64,000 nucleotides of DNA, from contig NZ_CVRP01000001.1 of NCBI RefSeq assembly GCF_001261735.1, positions 62,001-126,000 on the forward strand, in the 5' to 3' direction. Origin of the DNA: Dysgonomonas sp. BGC7 (GTDB lineage Bacteria > Bacteroidota > Bacteroidia > Bacteroidales > Dysgonomonadaceae). The translations under genes and the position numbers were made by a program. Numbering within the stretch: position 1 is the stretch's first letter; every line of letters starts with the position of its first letter. Shown piece by piece: positions 37,559 to 48,307 of this stretch. The notes beneath the pieces were generated by a model, which did no database searches, was not told the origin of the DNA, and worked only from the letters and a program-made list of their open reading frames with translations.

Positions 37559-38152
37559 TTATTTCTGATATTTGTTAACCCGTCTGACTCCGAAACGATC
37601 GAACGCAGCAGGGTCTACATATATTTCTTCTTTCGTATCTTTGTTTCGAAAAACAACAAAGTCGTGATCCTTAAACCATCCATCGGTAGCATTCTTTTGC
37701 ATATTGTTTCCAAATAGATGCAACTTTCCTTTCTTTGGCTTGGCTTCCCAGATCTTCTTCATGTCGTATCTGTTGATAAGATAGTTACCCACAGCCGAAG
37801 CGAATGCTGCATATCCTATATAGTTTGCTCCACCGTTTGCTAATGCTTTTTGAGGTTCACTGTCTTTATATTCGATCGAATAGTCTAATGCTTTGTCTGT
37901 TATATCAAGTGAAAAGTCAATAATCATATCTATATCCATATTTTCATCAAGCGATTCATCGTTGGGCAGATTTTGTAAAATGTAATTCGATAGAGTTTCA
38001 TCTTTTATCTCATATGATTTTCGATTTCCTGCATCCTGATATTTTATTATTGCGCTGTATATATTGGCCTTCAATAGAAACGCAAGAACCAAAAGGGCTA
38101 CAACTCCTACTACAATAGCGATTATATTTCCTTTTTTATTCTTCTTTGCCAT
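37559..38152 (-). CDS. Hypothetical membrane-anchored protein
   Basis: The 197-residue protein has one N-terminal membrane helix (about 9-27) after a Lys-rich start, and a soluble domain behind it. The soluble part has an acidic stretch (about 62-78) and a conserved-looking end, DHDFVVFRNKDTKEEIYVDP. No named family is recognised. It leads the minus-strand run into queG (4 bases) and the Rieske-like lipoprotein. Confidence 0.75.
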   Translation of the reverse strand: MAKKNKKGNIIAIVVGVVALLVLAFLLKANIYSAIIKYQDAGNRKSYEIKDETLSNYILQNLPNDESLDENMDIDMIIDFSLDITDKALDYSIEYKDSEPQKALANGGANYIGYAAFASAVGNYLINRYDMKKIWEAKPKKGKLHLFGNNMQKNATDGWFKDHDFVVFRNKDTKEEIYVDPAAFDRFGVRRVNKYQK

Positions 38153-38598
38153 GTATTATCTGTTTTATTTAAGTTTGTTATTTTTTATTTCTTTGCAAGA
38201 TACATCTTAGTCACTTACATTTATTTACTTTTTGTATATGTTAACAGTATTCAGATAAAAAACTACAGTAATAAAAATATTCAACTCGTTGTATTTTAAC
38301 TAAAACCTGACAAAGCTGTACTCTTTAAACCCCACTTTATCTCCCCAGAGGGGAGAAACTGCTGACGCTATCAATTCATTGCTCCTGTGCTAACTGTTGA
38401 TTGATCAATATTATCAATTCTCCTGGCTTTGCCCTAGCCTCCCTTCGGGGAGGTTGGTGGGGCTATTTTAACTAAAACCTGACAAACTTGTACTGTTTTT
38501 TTACTTTTTCAATAGACAGTATTCAATCCTTTTGACATTTCCTAAGCCTCCCTTTGAGGAGGTTGGAAGGACTTATGTATAGATAAACTTAAGCCCTC
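38153..38598. repeat. Gene-free spacer with direct repeats and GC-rich hairpins
   Basis: This 446-base spacer holds no gene. A 23-base sequence (TATTTTAACTAAAACCTGAC plus AAA) occurs at 38292-38314 and again at 38464-38486. Between the copies are near-matching inverted ends (ACCCCAC...CTCCCC near 38328-38346; GGGGAGGTTGGTGGGG near 38447-38462). Three short hairpins occur: TCTCCCC-AGA-GGGGAGA (38340-38356), CCTCCC-TTCG-GGGAGG (38438-38453) and CCTCC-CTTTGA-GGAGG (38547-38562). The base composition is more GC-rich than the surroundings in these patches. It may be a small non-autonomous element or a degenerate intergenic repeat. Confidence 0.6.
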
Positions 38599-39504
38599 TT
38601 ATTTACCAAGCAATCCTTTGGATACATACCATCTGAATTGTATAAGCTTCCATCCCTTGGATGGGAATAGAGAAATGGTATATGCAACACAAAGAACAAT
38701 CGAGCCTGCCCACTTTTTCAGTTCCGATAAGATACGCTTGCGATAAGCGACAGGCGAAACCGCTTTGGTGCGTATATGCTCACTTTTGCCTATCGAATAT
38801 GTAAGATCTTTGAAATGCTGAATAGTAAGTTTTTTTTCAGGGATATAATGATGTATTCCCATTTGGGGCAGATAGTAAAAAGTCTCTTTTCCTTTGGTTA
38901 GTCTGTCGTACAGATCTTTTTCTTCAGCTCCTATAAGTCCTCTCCCTTTTCTGCCAAGTTCTACATTAAACAGCCCGTATTTTTTGAATATCTCTTTGCG
39001 GAAAGCCGAATTACCTCCTCCGGGATATTTCCCATTTCGAAAAGGTTTGTTTTTATCCCCCTCATACAGGGCGCCACCGATAAGCTGCTCAGTGTAGTGT
39101 GACAACCATTTGGGCTTGTCCGCCTCGTAAACGGGAACTATGGGGCCGCCACAGGCACTTACTTCGGGATGTGTTTCAAAGAAACTGTCGATAGCGGAAA
39201 GATAATTGTCAAAGACTGTTGCATCATCATCCACAAAGATGAGGATATCGCCTTTGCTTTCTTTCACACCTCTATTTCGGGCATAAGACAATCCTTGATT
39301 ATATTCGATAAAATAATGGAATTTGATGTGAGGGTAATCTGCCTGAAATTTGTTGCATATAGCCTCTGTATCATCAGTACTGTTATTGTTCACCAAAACT
39401 ATTTCGTAGTTGAGGTGCGGATAAGTTTGTTCTGCAATGCTCTTCATGGCATTGTAGATATATTTTTCTCTATTGTAAGTACAGAAAATAACAGAGAGCT
39501 TCAT
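38599..39504 (-). CDS. Glycosyltransferase family 2 protein
   Basis: The 301-residue protein has a GT-A fold: MKLSVIFCTYNREKYI at the start, NNNSTDDT near 39-46 and the metal-binding DDD at 92-94 in FVDDDATVF. A GGGNSAFRKEIF segment (near 163-175) is the acceptor-side loop. A C-terminal hydrophobic helix (about 265-285) probably tethers it to the inner membrane. It transfers a sugar from a nucleotide donor, probably in surface glycan synthesis, as it lies 3 bases after the YfhO-like gene. Donor and acceptor are not known. Confidence 0.92.
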   Translation of the reverse strand: MKLSVIFCTYNREKYIYNAMKSIAEQTYPHLNYEIVLVNNNSTDDTEAICNKFQADYPHIKFHYFIEYNQGLSYARNRGVKESKGDILIFVDDDATVFDNYLSAIDSFFETHPEVSACGGPIVPVYEADKPKWLSHYTEQLIGGALYEGDKNKPFRNGKYPGGGNSAFRKEIFKKYGLFNVELGRKGRGLIGAEEKDLYDRLTKGKETFYYLPQMGIHHYIPEKKLTIQHFKDLTYSIGKSEHIRTKAVSPVAYRKRILSELKKWAGSIVLCVAYTISLFPSKGWKLIQFRWYVSKGLLGK

Positions 39505-39507
39505 CCT

Positions 39508-42015
39508 TTAATCTTTCTTTTTTCGGAATCCGAATACTACTAGGCCTATAAGGGTAAGAACCAACAATCCTGACGATGCTGTTGCTATTGTCCGACTCAA
39601 TATATATTCTTTCGGTTCAAATTTAAATACGATTTCATGCTCGCCCGCAGGAATGCGCATAGCTCTTAATGTCCAGTCTGCCCTGAAGTGAGGCGCTTCT
39701 TTTCCATCTACATAGGCTTGCCATCCGTCCGAAAAGTATATTTCTGAGAATACGGCTAGTTGTTCGGTTGTTGCTTTTGATTTGTAAGTTACTACATCCG
39801 GTTTGTATTCGGTCATCTCTATTGTAGCTGTTGAATCGGCTGATAGACTAAGCCCTGTTAGTTCGCTCTCGAACCGCTTGTCTACCACTGCTGTTTGCGA
39901 TGGGTTTATAATATTTATCGCAGCAATTTCTTCGTCTGCATTATTCACCAGTTTATATTCCGGAACAAACCATGCGTTACCCATAGCATTAGAATTCACT
40001 ATTGGCTGTTGCTCGGGGCTGAATATAATATACTTGGTGTTTAACATATTCAGTCCTGTGGCAGATGCAAACGAGGCTGTTATTGTATCTATGTTCTGAG
40101 AACTGAATGATTTTATAATCGTAGAAATATCTTTCTCCAACTTGTATTCTATCAGTTCCTGATAACGTTTTAGTTTGGCAGCATGATATCCTCCTATCGA
40201 CTTGTGATAGTAGGATGTTGCTGTTTCGTTGAACGGATTGTTCAGATTCAACACCCTGTATGAGGGATGCTTGTCTTGCAGGATAGCCTGATCGGCAACC
40301 GATGGTTTGAATGTTTCGGTTACGTATGTGCTTTTAGTCACAAAGCGGTCGTTATTGAGATAACGTTTGTCTACTCCCCAAAGATCGATAAGAATAAGTA
40401 CTACAATTGCAATGGAACAGTATTGTGCAATCTGTTTAGCTTCCATCTTAGACCGTAATGAAAAGAAAAGTGTAGCTGCCGCAAGCAACACAAATATCAA
40501 TGATCGGAAAGCATCGGACGATAACAGGGATTTCCTGTCGGCAACAAGAGCATTGTAGTACCAATCTGGCATTTGCGATTTCCAAGCTTGGTCTGCATCT
40601 GCAATAAAGTTGAAGAAGAATCCCGGCGCTACCCAGAAGAATAAACTTAGTCCTCCTACAACTCCGCATGATATGTATAGCGCTTTGGTAAGTTTCTGCT
40701 TGTCTATTTCGCCCGAAAAGAATTCTTTCACACCCCATACAGCTACCATCAGCATAGACAATGCCGGAATAACCAATGCTGTAGATACAGCTCTGAATTT
40801 ATTGTAGAGAGGGAAATGATAGAAGAACCAATCGTTGAACCATTCCATATTTTTACCCCACGAAAGGAATATGAAGAATATGGTTGCAGCCAATAGTGTC
40901 CATTTCATCTTGCTCCGGATAATTATCATTCCCAGCAGGAATAAGAAACATACTATCGCTCCGAAATAGACAGGCCCCGAAGTCATTGGTTGACTACCCC
41001 AATAGGTGTACGACTGGACTCCCTCCGAACCAAGCTGAGATCCGTAGCCTTGTTTCACCATTTCCTGATATAGATGCGAATCTTTGTCGAGCATTGCGCC
41101 CGATGCTCCTCCATGTATATTGGGGATCATCAGAGTGAAGGTTTCAGCTTTTCCATAGCTCCATGCGAAAGCATAATCTTTGTCGAGACCCGACGATTGC
41201 TTTTCTGTAGAGCTGGGAGCGGTGAGTTCCGATTTGCCGCGAGTACTTTCTCTTGCCATCTCCAGATTGGCATATATGTTGCCCATATTGCATGCAGCAG
41301 CCAACAGTAAAGCTATTACCATCGTTCCACTTGCTTTCAGTAGGGTTTTAAAATCTTTTTTCGATATACGTTCTATGGCATATCCGATAAACAAGATAGC
41401 ACAGAAAATACCTGTATAATAGGTGATTTGCAAGTGATTGTTTTTTATTTGCAGTGCTAATCCCAACGCGACAAGGAATCCAGCAAGTAGAATCTTATTC
41501 TTAAATAATGCCATTATTCCTGCTACTATCAGCGGCAGATAAACTAATGCCCATGCTTTGGTGACATGTCCGGCATCGAGAATAATTATATTGTACGAAG
41601 ACAAGGAATAGGCTATTGCTCCTATAATAGACACAATGGGACTGAATCCCATCAGGCAGAATAGAATATATGCCATTATCATGCCTGCAAAGACAGGACC
41701 ACCGGACTCGCTACCTAACAGGCGGAAAGGTTTCTCCAGATAATCGAGAAAGTTGGGTGAACCTCCCGGTATTCCTATCTGATATGCCGGCATTCCCGAA
41801 AACATAGAGCCTGTCCAAGCCGAAGATTTTCCTTCATTCTTGTAATACTCTTGTAGCTCTTGTGCCGAACCCTGATATTGTACAACATCGTGCTGAGACA
41901 AGACTTTCCCTTCCATAATAGGACTGAAATAGACAAGTGTTATGGCTAGAAATGCGACTATGGCTATAAGATGGGGCAGTATCTGCTTGAATAACGATTG
42001 TTCCTTGTTTATCAT
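39508..42015 (-). CDS. YfhO family membrane protein
   Basis: The 835-residue protein has about 12-13 membrane helices and a large C-terminal extracytoplasmic domain, closing with one more helix and a KKKD tail. The N-terminal loop ALSQHDVVQYQG-like segment (residues about 38-48) and SGMPAYQIG are typical of YfhO. In Gram-positive bacteria YfhO is a GT-C glycosyltransferase that decorates lipoteichoic acid; in Bacteroidota the function is not established, though a role in lipid or glycan glycosylation is likely. Sits between a methyltransferase and a GT2 gene in one run. Confidence 0.9.
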   Translation of the reverse strand: MINKEQSLFKQILPHLIAIVAFLAITLVYFSPIMEGKVLSQHDVVQYQGSAQELQEYYKNEGKSSAWTGSMFSGMPAYQIGIPGGSPNFLDYLEKPFRLLGSESGGPVFAGMIMAYILFCLMGFSPIVSIIGAIAYSLSSYNIIILDAGHVTKAWALVYLPLIVAGIMALFKNKILLAGFLVALGLALQIKNNHLQITYYTGIFCAILFIGYAIERISKKDFKTLLKASGTMVIALLLAAACNMGNIYANLEMARESTRGKSELTAPSSTEKQSSGLDKDYAFAWSYGKAETFTLMIPNIHGGASGAMLDKDSHLYQEMVKQGYGSQLGSEGVQSYTYWGSQPMTSGPVYFGAIVCFLFLLGMIIIRSKMKWTLLAATIFFIFLSWGKNMEWFNDWFFYHFPLYNKFRAVSTALVIPALSMLMVAVWGVKEFFSGEIDKQKLTKALYISCGVVGGLSLFFWVAPGFFFNFIADADQAWKSQMPDWYYNALVADRKSLLSSDAFRSLIFVLLAAATLFFSLRSKMEAKQIAQYCSIAIVVLILIDLWGVDKRYLNNDRFVTKSTYVTETFKPSVADQAILQDKHPSYRVLNLNNPFNETATSYYHKSIGGYHAAKLKRYQELIEYKLEKDISTIIKSFSSQNIDTITASFASATGLNMLNTKYIIFSPEQQPIVNSNAMGNAWFVPEYKLVNNADEEIAAINIINPSQTAVVDKRFESELTGLSLSADSTATIEMTEYKPDVVTYKSKATTEQLAVFSEIYFSDGWQAYVDGKEAPHFRADWTLRAMRIPAGEHEIVFKFEPKEYILSRTIATASSGLLVLTLIGLVVFGFRKKKD

Positions 42016-42028
42016 CTTAATTTGTATT

Positions 42029-42943
42029 TTATTGTTTTTTCTTTTTTAGTATGTAGATAAGTGAACTGCTCTTGCTTTTGTTTCCCAAAGTTTTGATAAA
42101 GAATAGCCCTCCTCTGAAAAGTCCTACAATACTTCCCAGAAAACTACCTTTATTTTTTTCACTGAGCATGGATATATAAAATGCATCAAAGTACATCGGC
42201 TTTGTAGCTATTATTTCGAAATGATGCCTTTTAGCCAGATGTTCGAAATCGGCCGGAGAAAAATGCCATAAGTGACGGGGCACATCGTAGGCAGCCCAAT
42301 TTTCTTTGTAATATGCAGCATCGAACGAGCTTTTGTTAGGCAGGGCAATGATTAATGTGCCGTCGTCTTTTAGTATTCCTTGCAGATGATCCATCACACT
42401 GTTTAGATGTTCCAAATGTTCGAGAACATGCCACATTGTAATAACATCTTTTGTCTTACACGGAATTTCGTAAAGATAGTCAGATGCCTGACAGTTTATA
42501 TTGAATTTCTGTTTTGTATAATTTCTGGCAGTCTCCGACTTTTCAATACCTGTTACTACCCATTTTCTCTCTTTCATCTTGTTGAGAAAGTAACCTGTAC
42601 CTGACCCTATATCGAGAAGCATTCCCTTTTTGTCTCCAGCATATCTGCATACCATTTTGGCTTTCGAGCGTAATGCTATTTTTCGGGCCCAATGATACAG
42701 CATATTGATAATGCCTTTGTGGGTATCGGAATGCGAAACGTATGCCGGAGCATCGTAGTATCTGCCTATTGCCTCTTCGGAAGGGAAATCCTGAGTGAAA
42801 GCAAAGCCGCATCTGTTACACTTATATATATCAAATATTTCGTGGCTCGCCAGATAGTCTTTGCATGTCAGAAAAGGTGTTGTTGCTTTGTTTCCGCAAA
42901 CAGGACAAATACTCGTATGTATTTTTATAGATGTACTTTCCAT
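42029..42943 (-). CDS. Class I SAM-dependent methyltransferase with N-terminal zinc ribbon
   Basis: From ATG 42943 the protein is 304 residues; a TTG nine bases upstream is less likely. The N-terminus has two Cys pairs (CPVC and CNRC, about 14-43) as a zinc ribbon, then a Rossmann methyltransferase with LLDIGSGTGYFLN (about 115-127) and MWHVLEHLEH. This layout resembles methyltransferases acting on sugars or surface lipids. It begins 5 bases after the HAD gene. Substrate unknown. Confidence 0.88.
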   Translation of the reverse strand: MESTSIKIHTSICPVCGNKATTPFLTCKDYLASHEIFDIYKCNRCGFAFTQDFPSEEAIGRYYDAPAYVSHSDTHKGIINMLYHWARKIALRSKAKMVCRYAGDKKGMLLDIGSGTGYFLNKMKERKWVVTGIEKSETARNYTKQKFNINCQASDYLYEIPCKTKDVITMWHVLEHLEHLNSVMDHLQGILKDDGTLIIALPNKSSFDAAYYKENWAAYDVPRHLWHFSPADFEHLAKRHHFEIIATKPMYFDAFYISMLSEKNKGSFLGSIVGLFRGGLFFIKTLGNKSKSSSLIYILKKKKQ

Positions 42944-42948
42944 TTGTA

Positions 42949-43608
42949 TCAATACTTAAATTGATTTCTGTCTACTTCATCGAAGCTTTTGATGATTTGG
43001 CAATTCTTCCAATCGCTGTAATCGTCTTGGTTCGAATCTACTACAATAATTTTACCTGCACAAGCATTTTTTGCAGACTGTAACCCAGCAATGGCATCTT
43101 CGAAGATGATAACATCTTCAGGCTTTTTCCCTATGACTTCCATAGCCATTTGGTATATTTGCGGATCGGGTTTTCCTTTTATTTTTCCGTTATTGTAGAC
43201 AATTCTGTCATAATCGAACCACTTTTTGAGAGGTAGATGTTCGAAATAAAAATCGACATTTTCTTTCCCCGAAGCTGTAGCTATGGTGAACGGTATTTTC
43301 TTTTCTACTAAAAAATCAAGAAATCTTTCTGCTCCCGGAGCTAGAGGCATATCGGTTTGAAGACATAGCTCCTGATATAATCCCTCTTTCTCGAGTATGT
43401 AGTCTTCTATCTGTTTGCCAGATAGTGTGCCTCCGAATAAAGAAGTAAATATATCTTTATTGTTCTTTCCGTGTATTTTCAGAAATTTGTCTTCATCAGA
43501 CAAATGTAAGTTATGTTTTGTAAGGAATATATCCCAAGCCTTGTTATGGAGCTTTGTATCCCAGAATAAAGTACCGTTGAAATCGAAAATGACTCCCGAA
43601 AATAGCAT
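42949..43608 (-). CDS. HAD superfamily hydrolase, beta-phosphoglucomutase-like, with DxN motif
   Basis: The 219-residue protein has HAD motif I as FDFNGTL (Asp9, Asn11), motif II TIATASG, motif III in KIKGKPDP and motif IV IIFEDAIAG, plus a helical cap. The second Asp of the DxD motif, the usual acid/base in phosphatases, is Asn here. Similar FDFNGT proteins exist in other anaerobes, so it is a subfamily feature more than a mutation. It leads the run to the methyltransferase, YfhO and GT2 genes. Confidence 0.85.
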   Translation of the reverse strand: MLFSGVIFDFNGTLFWDTKLHNKAWDIFLTKHNLHLSDEDKFLKIHGKNNKDIFTSLFGGTLSGKQIEDYILEKEGLYQELCLQTDMPLAPGAERFLDFLVEKKIPFTIATASGKENVDFYFEHLPLKKWFDYDRIVYNNGKIKGKPDPQIYQMAMEVIGKKPEDVIIFEDAIAGLQSAKNACAGKIIVVDSNQDDYSDWKNCQIIKSFDEVDRNQFKY

Positions 43609-43700
43609 AATAGGTTTCTTAATTAATTAATGAACATATAAAAGAAAAACAACTGTGTGTATATCTTGCAATATGCACGATTATATTCCTAAGTTCGCTA

Positions 43701-43708
43701 CAAATGTA
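43701..43708 (-). promoter_or_regulatory. Putative -7 promoter element for the HAD-to-GT2 operon
   Basis: Minus-strand TACATTTG, leaving a leader of about 85 bases before the HAD gene. Confidence 0.5.
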
Positions 43709-43834
43709 CGAAATACTTAGATATATAGATATTTGAAGAGATAACTATTATAATTTTTATATATATAATTGAAACTTTTCAACGAACTTTATGTTTTATA
43801 ACTAAAACAAACAACATCTAAAAAAGAACAGATT

Positions 43835-44434
43835 ATGAACAGTTTTAAGAAAGCAGTAGAAAATCGGAGAACATATTATGGAATAAATGATAAGAGCCCA
43901 ATTTCCGATAATGAAATAAAAGAAATTATAGATTTTGCAGTATTGAATGTTCCCTCATCATTTAACTCCCAGTCTACCAGAGTTGTTCTTTTATTGAAAG
44001 ACAATCATAAGAAGCTTTGGGATATAGTGAAGAATACATTAAAGGCAATTGTTCCCGCTGAGGCTTTTGGCGCTACCGAAGCAAAGATAGATGGAGCCTT
44101 TGCAGCCGGTTACGGAACAATATTATATTATGAAGATGAATCGGTAGTTGAAGGACTTCAAAAAGCGTTCCCTACATATAGTGACAATTTTCCTATATGG
44201 TCACAACATACTTCTGCTATGCATCAGTTCGCTATTTGGACAATGCTTGAAGACGCAGGCTTAGGAGCTTCGCTTCAGCATTATAATCCTATAATAGATG
44301 AGGAAGTAGCAAAAGAATTTAATATAAATCCAAAATGGAAATTAATAGCTCAGATGCCATTCGGTACACCTACCGTACAGCCATCTTCGAAAGAATTTCA
44401 ACCATTGGAAGAAAGAGTAATAGTCTTTAAATAA
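43835..44434 (+). CDS. Nitroreductase family protein (Frm2/Hbn1-like)
   Basis: The 199-residue protein has the FMN nitroreductase fold: AVENRRTYYGI near the start, VPSSFNSQSTRVV (FMN phosphate site) and the late GLGASLQHYNP. The NRRTYY opening and length place it with the Frm2/Hbn1-like branch that reduces nitro compounds or quinones with NAD(P)H. Single-gene unit, with a shared terminator to the converging lyase gene. Confidence 0.9.
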   Translation: MNSFKKAVENRRTYYGINDKSPISDNEIKEIIDFAVLNVPSSFNSQSTRVVLLLKDNHKKLWDIVKNTLKAIVPAEAFGATEAKIDGAFAAGYGTILYYEDESVVEGLQKAFPTYSDNFPIWSQHTSAMHQFAIWTMLEDAGLGASLQHYNPIIDEEVAKEFNINPKWKLIAQMPFGTPTVQPSSKEFQPLEERVIVFK

Positions 44435-44461
44435 TTGTAAATAGTTAGTTTGTTAATGTTG

Positions 44462-44490
44462 ATTAAGGCTGCCTCAAGGGCAGCCTTAAT
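44462..44490. terminator. Bidirectional terminator between nitroreductase and tyrosine phenol-lyase genes
   Basis: Perfect 12-bp stem ATTAAGGCTGCC and its complement with a 5-base loop, between converging genes. Confidence 0.85.
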
Positions 44491-44494
44491 TTGT

Positions 44495-46178
<1,684 letters not shown>

Positions 46179-46922
46179 ATGGCGAAAAAAGTTTTCAAGT
46201 GGATCAAGAGAATAATTATATTTCTATTTGTATTCAGTATTTTACAGGTCATTGTTTTCAAGTTTTTACCTGTGTATTATACCCCGCTTATGGTTTGGAA
46301 TAATCTAGAGCAATTATTTTCGCAAGGAAAAGTCGTTTGTGAACACAAGTGGGTTTCTATAAATGAAATCTCAGGCTATCTTCCTCTTGCTGTGGTTGCT
46401 TCCGAGGATAACTTGTTTTTAGATCATTCCGGATTCGATTTTAAGCAGATAGAAAAGGCAATGGATGAGGCTGATAAAGGTAAACGTCAGCGAGGAGCGA
46501 GTACCATTAGTCAACAGACTGCAAAAAATGTTTTTTTATGGTCAGGGCGCTCATATGTTCGCAAAGGGTTGGAAGTGTATTACACTTTTCTGATAGAAAC
46601 CATTTGGGGTAAAGAGCGCATAATGGAAGTATATCTGAACTCTATAGAAATGGGTAATAATATTTATGGAGCAGAAGCTGTAGCTCGTACCAACTTTAAG
46701 AAATCGGCAAAAAGATTGACTGCCGGCGAGTGTGCTTTAATTGCTGCTACTTTGCCCAATCCGCATCGTTTCAATTCGGCAAAACCATCCGGATATATAC
46801 TGAAGCGTCAGGCTAAAATTTTGGATTTGATGCGTAAAGTAAAACCTGTCGATTTTGATAAAAGTCCATCAGAAGAAAAACCATCAAATAAGGCAAATCG
46901 ACGAAAGAAAAAGGATGAATAA
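46179..46922 (+). CDS. mtgA: Monofunctional peptidoglycan glycosyltransferase
   Basis: From ATG 46179 the protein is 247 residues; the frame from 46140 begins with TTG and overlaps the promoter. One N-terminal membrane helix (about 8-30) is followed by a GT51 domain: VASEDNLFLDHSGFD with the catalytic Glu, RGASTISQQTAKN, and KERIMEVYLNSIEMG. It lacks a transpeptidase domain. It polymerises lipid II on the outer face of the inner membrane. Single gene; the C-terminal tail is Lys/Arg-rich. Confidence 0.93.
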   Translation: MAKKVFKWIKRIIIFLFVFSILQVIVFKFLPVYYTPLMVWNNLEQLFSQGKVVCEHKWVSINEISGYLPLAVVASEDNLFLDHSGFDFKQIEKAMDEADKGKRQRGASTISQQTAKNVFLWSGRSYVRKGLEVYYTFLIETIWGKERIMEVYLNSIEMGNNIYGAEAVARTNFKKSAKRLTAGECALIAATLPNPHRFNSAKPSGYILKRQAKILDLMRKVKPVDFDKSPSEEKPSNKANRRKKKDE

Positions 46923-46971
46923 TTAACTTCTTAATCTTTCATCCTCTCACAGTTATTATATTATTTATCTT

Positions 46972-48111
46972 TTATTTCTTTACAGAGAACTTGAAAATAG
47001 TTTCGCTCTTATACTTTTCTCCCGGACGAAGAGTTGCCGAAGGCCAATCTTTCTTATTCGGTGTATCAGGGTATTTTTGAGTTTCGAGGCAAACAGCTGT
47101 GCGTTGTTGATATACAATGCCTCTTTTACCTTTTACTGTTCCATCGAGGAAGTTACCTGCATAGAATTGAATTCCCGGTTCTGTGGTATAAACATCCAGA
47201 ACTATGCCTGTTTTAGACGACTCCAGCGTTGCTGCTACCTTAGTAATATCTCCATTAGTGTTCAGTACCCAGTTGTGATCATATCCATTTCCATTCTTTA
47301 GTTGTACAAAACTGTAATTGTCTATTCTGCTTCCTATGGTTGTCGGTGTGCGGAAGTCCATATCGGTACCTTCTACAGTAAGTATCTCTCCGGTTGTCAT
47401 AAAAGTAGAATCTACAGGCGTATATTTGTCCCCGTTGATAGTAAGCAGCCAATCAGAGTTTTTAGTATTTCCATCACCATCCATATTAAAGTATGAGTGA
47501 TTAGTCAGATTCACTACGGTCGGCTTGTCTGTTTCTGCTTCATACTTTATCTGAATGGCATTGTCTTCGCTCAGGATATAAGTTATTTTGCAGTTAAGGT
47601 TGCCGGGAAAGCCTTCTTCACCATCTTTCGCGGTGTATGCAAGTTCCAGTACTTTATCGTCTACTTGTGACGCTGCAAATGTAACATATTGAAACCCTTT
47701 TGGACCACCATGAAGAGTATGTCCGAAATTGTTTTTCGGTAAATCGTATTTTACACCATCCAGTTCAAATGTTCCGTGTCCTATACGGTTGGCATAGCGT
47801 CCGATAGCTGCTCCAAAATCGGATGGGATGTTTATGTAATCCTGTACCGAATCGAATCCTAATACCACATCTTTAAGATTGCCATCTTTGTCAGGAACCA
47901 TTATAGATACTATACGTCCTCCGAAATTAGTGATGCAAACTTCCATTCCATTCGTATTTGTTAATACATACAAATCTGTTTTTTTATCACCCACAGTAGT
48001 TTCAAAGTTTTTTTTATCCAATCCAGACTGGGTAAGTTTACCTATAGGAGCTTTTTCTGTACAGCTAAAGAGTGTTAATACTGATACTAATGTTAAAAGA
48101 ATTTTTTTCAT
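46972..48111 (-). CDS. galM: Aldose 1-epimerase (mutarotase), lipoprotein
   Basis: The 379-residue protein has a lipoprotein signal (LTLFSC, Cys17) and a GalM beta-sandwich: GRYANRIG, HTLHGGPKGF with a substrate His, LTNHSYFN with the second His, and AVCLETQKYPDTPN with the catalytic Glu. It interconverts alpha and beta anomers of aldoses. The lipobox places it in the envelope, as is common for Bacteroidota mutarotases linked to sugar uptake. No sugar-use genes are adjacent. Confidence 0.92.
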   Translation of the reverse strand: MKKILLTLVSVLTLFSCTEKAPIGKLTQSGLDKKNFETTVGDKKTDLYVLTNTNGMEVCITNFGGRIVSIMVPDKDGNLKDVVLGFDSVQDYINIPSDFGAAIGRYANRIGHGTFELDGVKYDLPKNNFGHTLHGGPKGFQYVTFAASQVDDKVLELAYTAKDGEEGFPGNLNCKITYILSEDNAIQIKYEAETDKPTVVNLTNHSYFNMDGDGNTKNSDWLLTINGDKYTPVDSTFMTTGEILTVEGTDMDFRTPTTIGSRIDNYSFVQLKNGNGYDHNWVLNTNGDITKVAATLESSKTGIVLDVYTTEPGIQFYAGNFLDGTVKGKRGIVYQQRTAVCLETQKYPDTPNKKDWPSATLRPGEKYKSETIFKFSVKK

Positions 48112-48210
48112 GTTTTAATATTTAGATTTAATATATAAAATTGCCATTCTGTTCTTCATTTTATAAAAGTAAGAATAATTTTAACTTCTTGAAATTCTGC
48201 ATTGAAATAT

Positions 48211-48241
48211 TTTGCGTTTCGATACGAACGGCCTATCTTTG
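48211..48241 (+). promoter_or_regulatory. Canonical promoter for the prenyl synthase operon
   Basis: TTTG (48211-48214), 19 bases, TATCTTTG (48234-48241). The leader to ATG 48308 is about 60 bases. Confidence 0.8.
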
Positions 48242-48307
48242 TTTGATGTCGAAAGTGTATTCGCAATATGCTTTTTCCTGAAATGTTTTTATTAAAAATA
48301 GAGAAAG

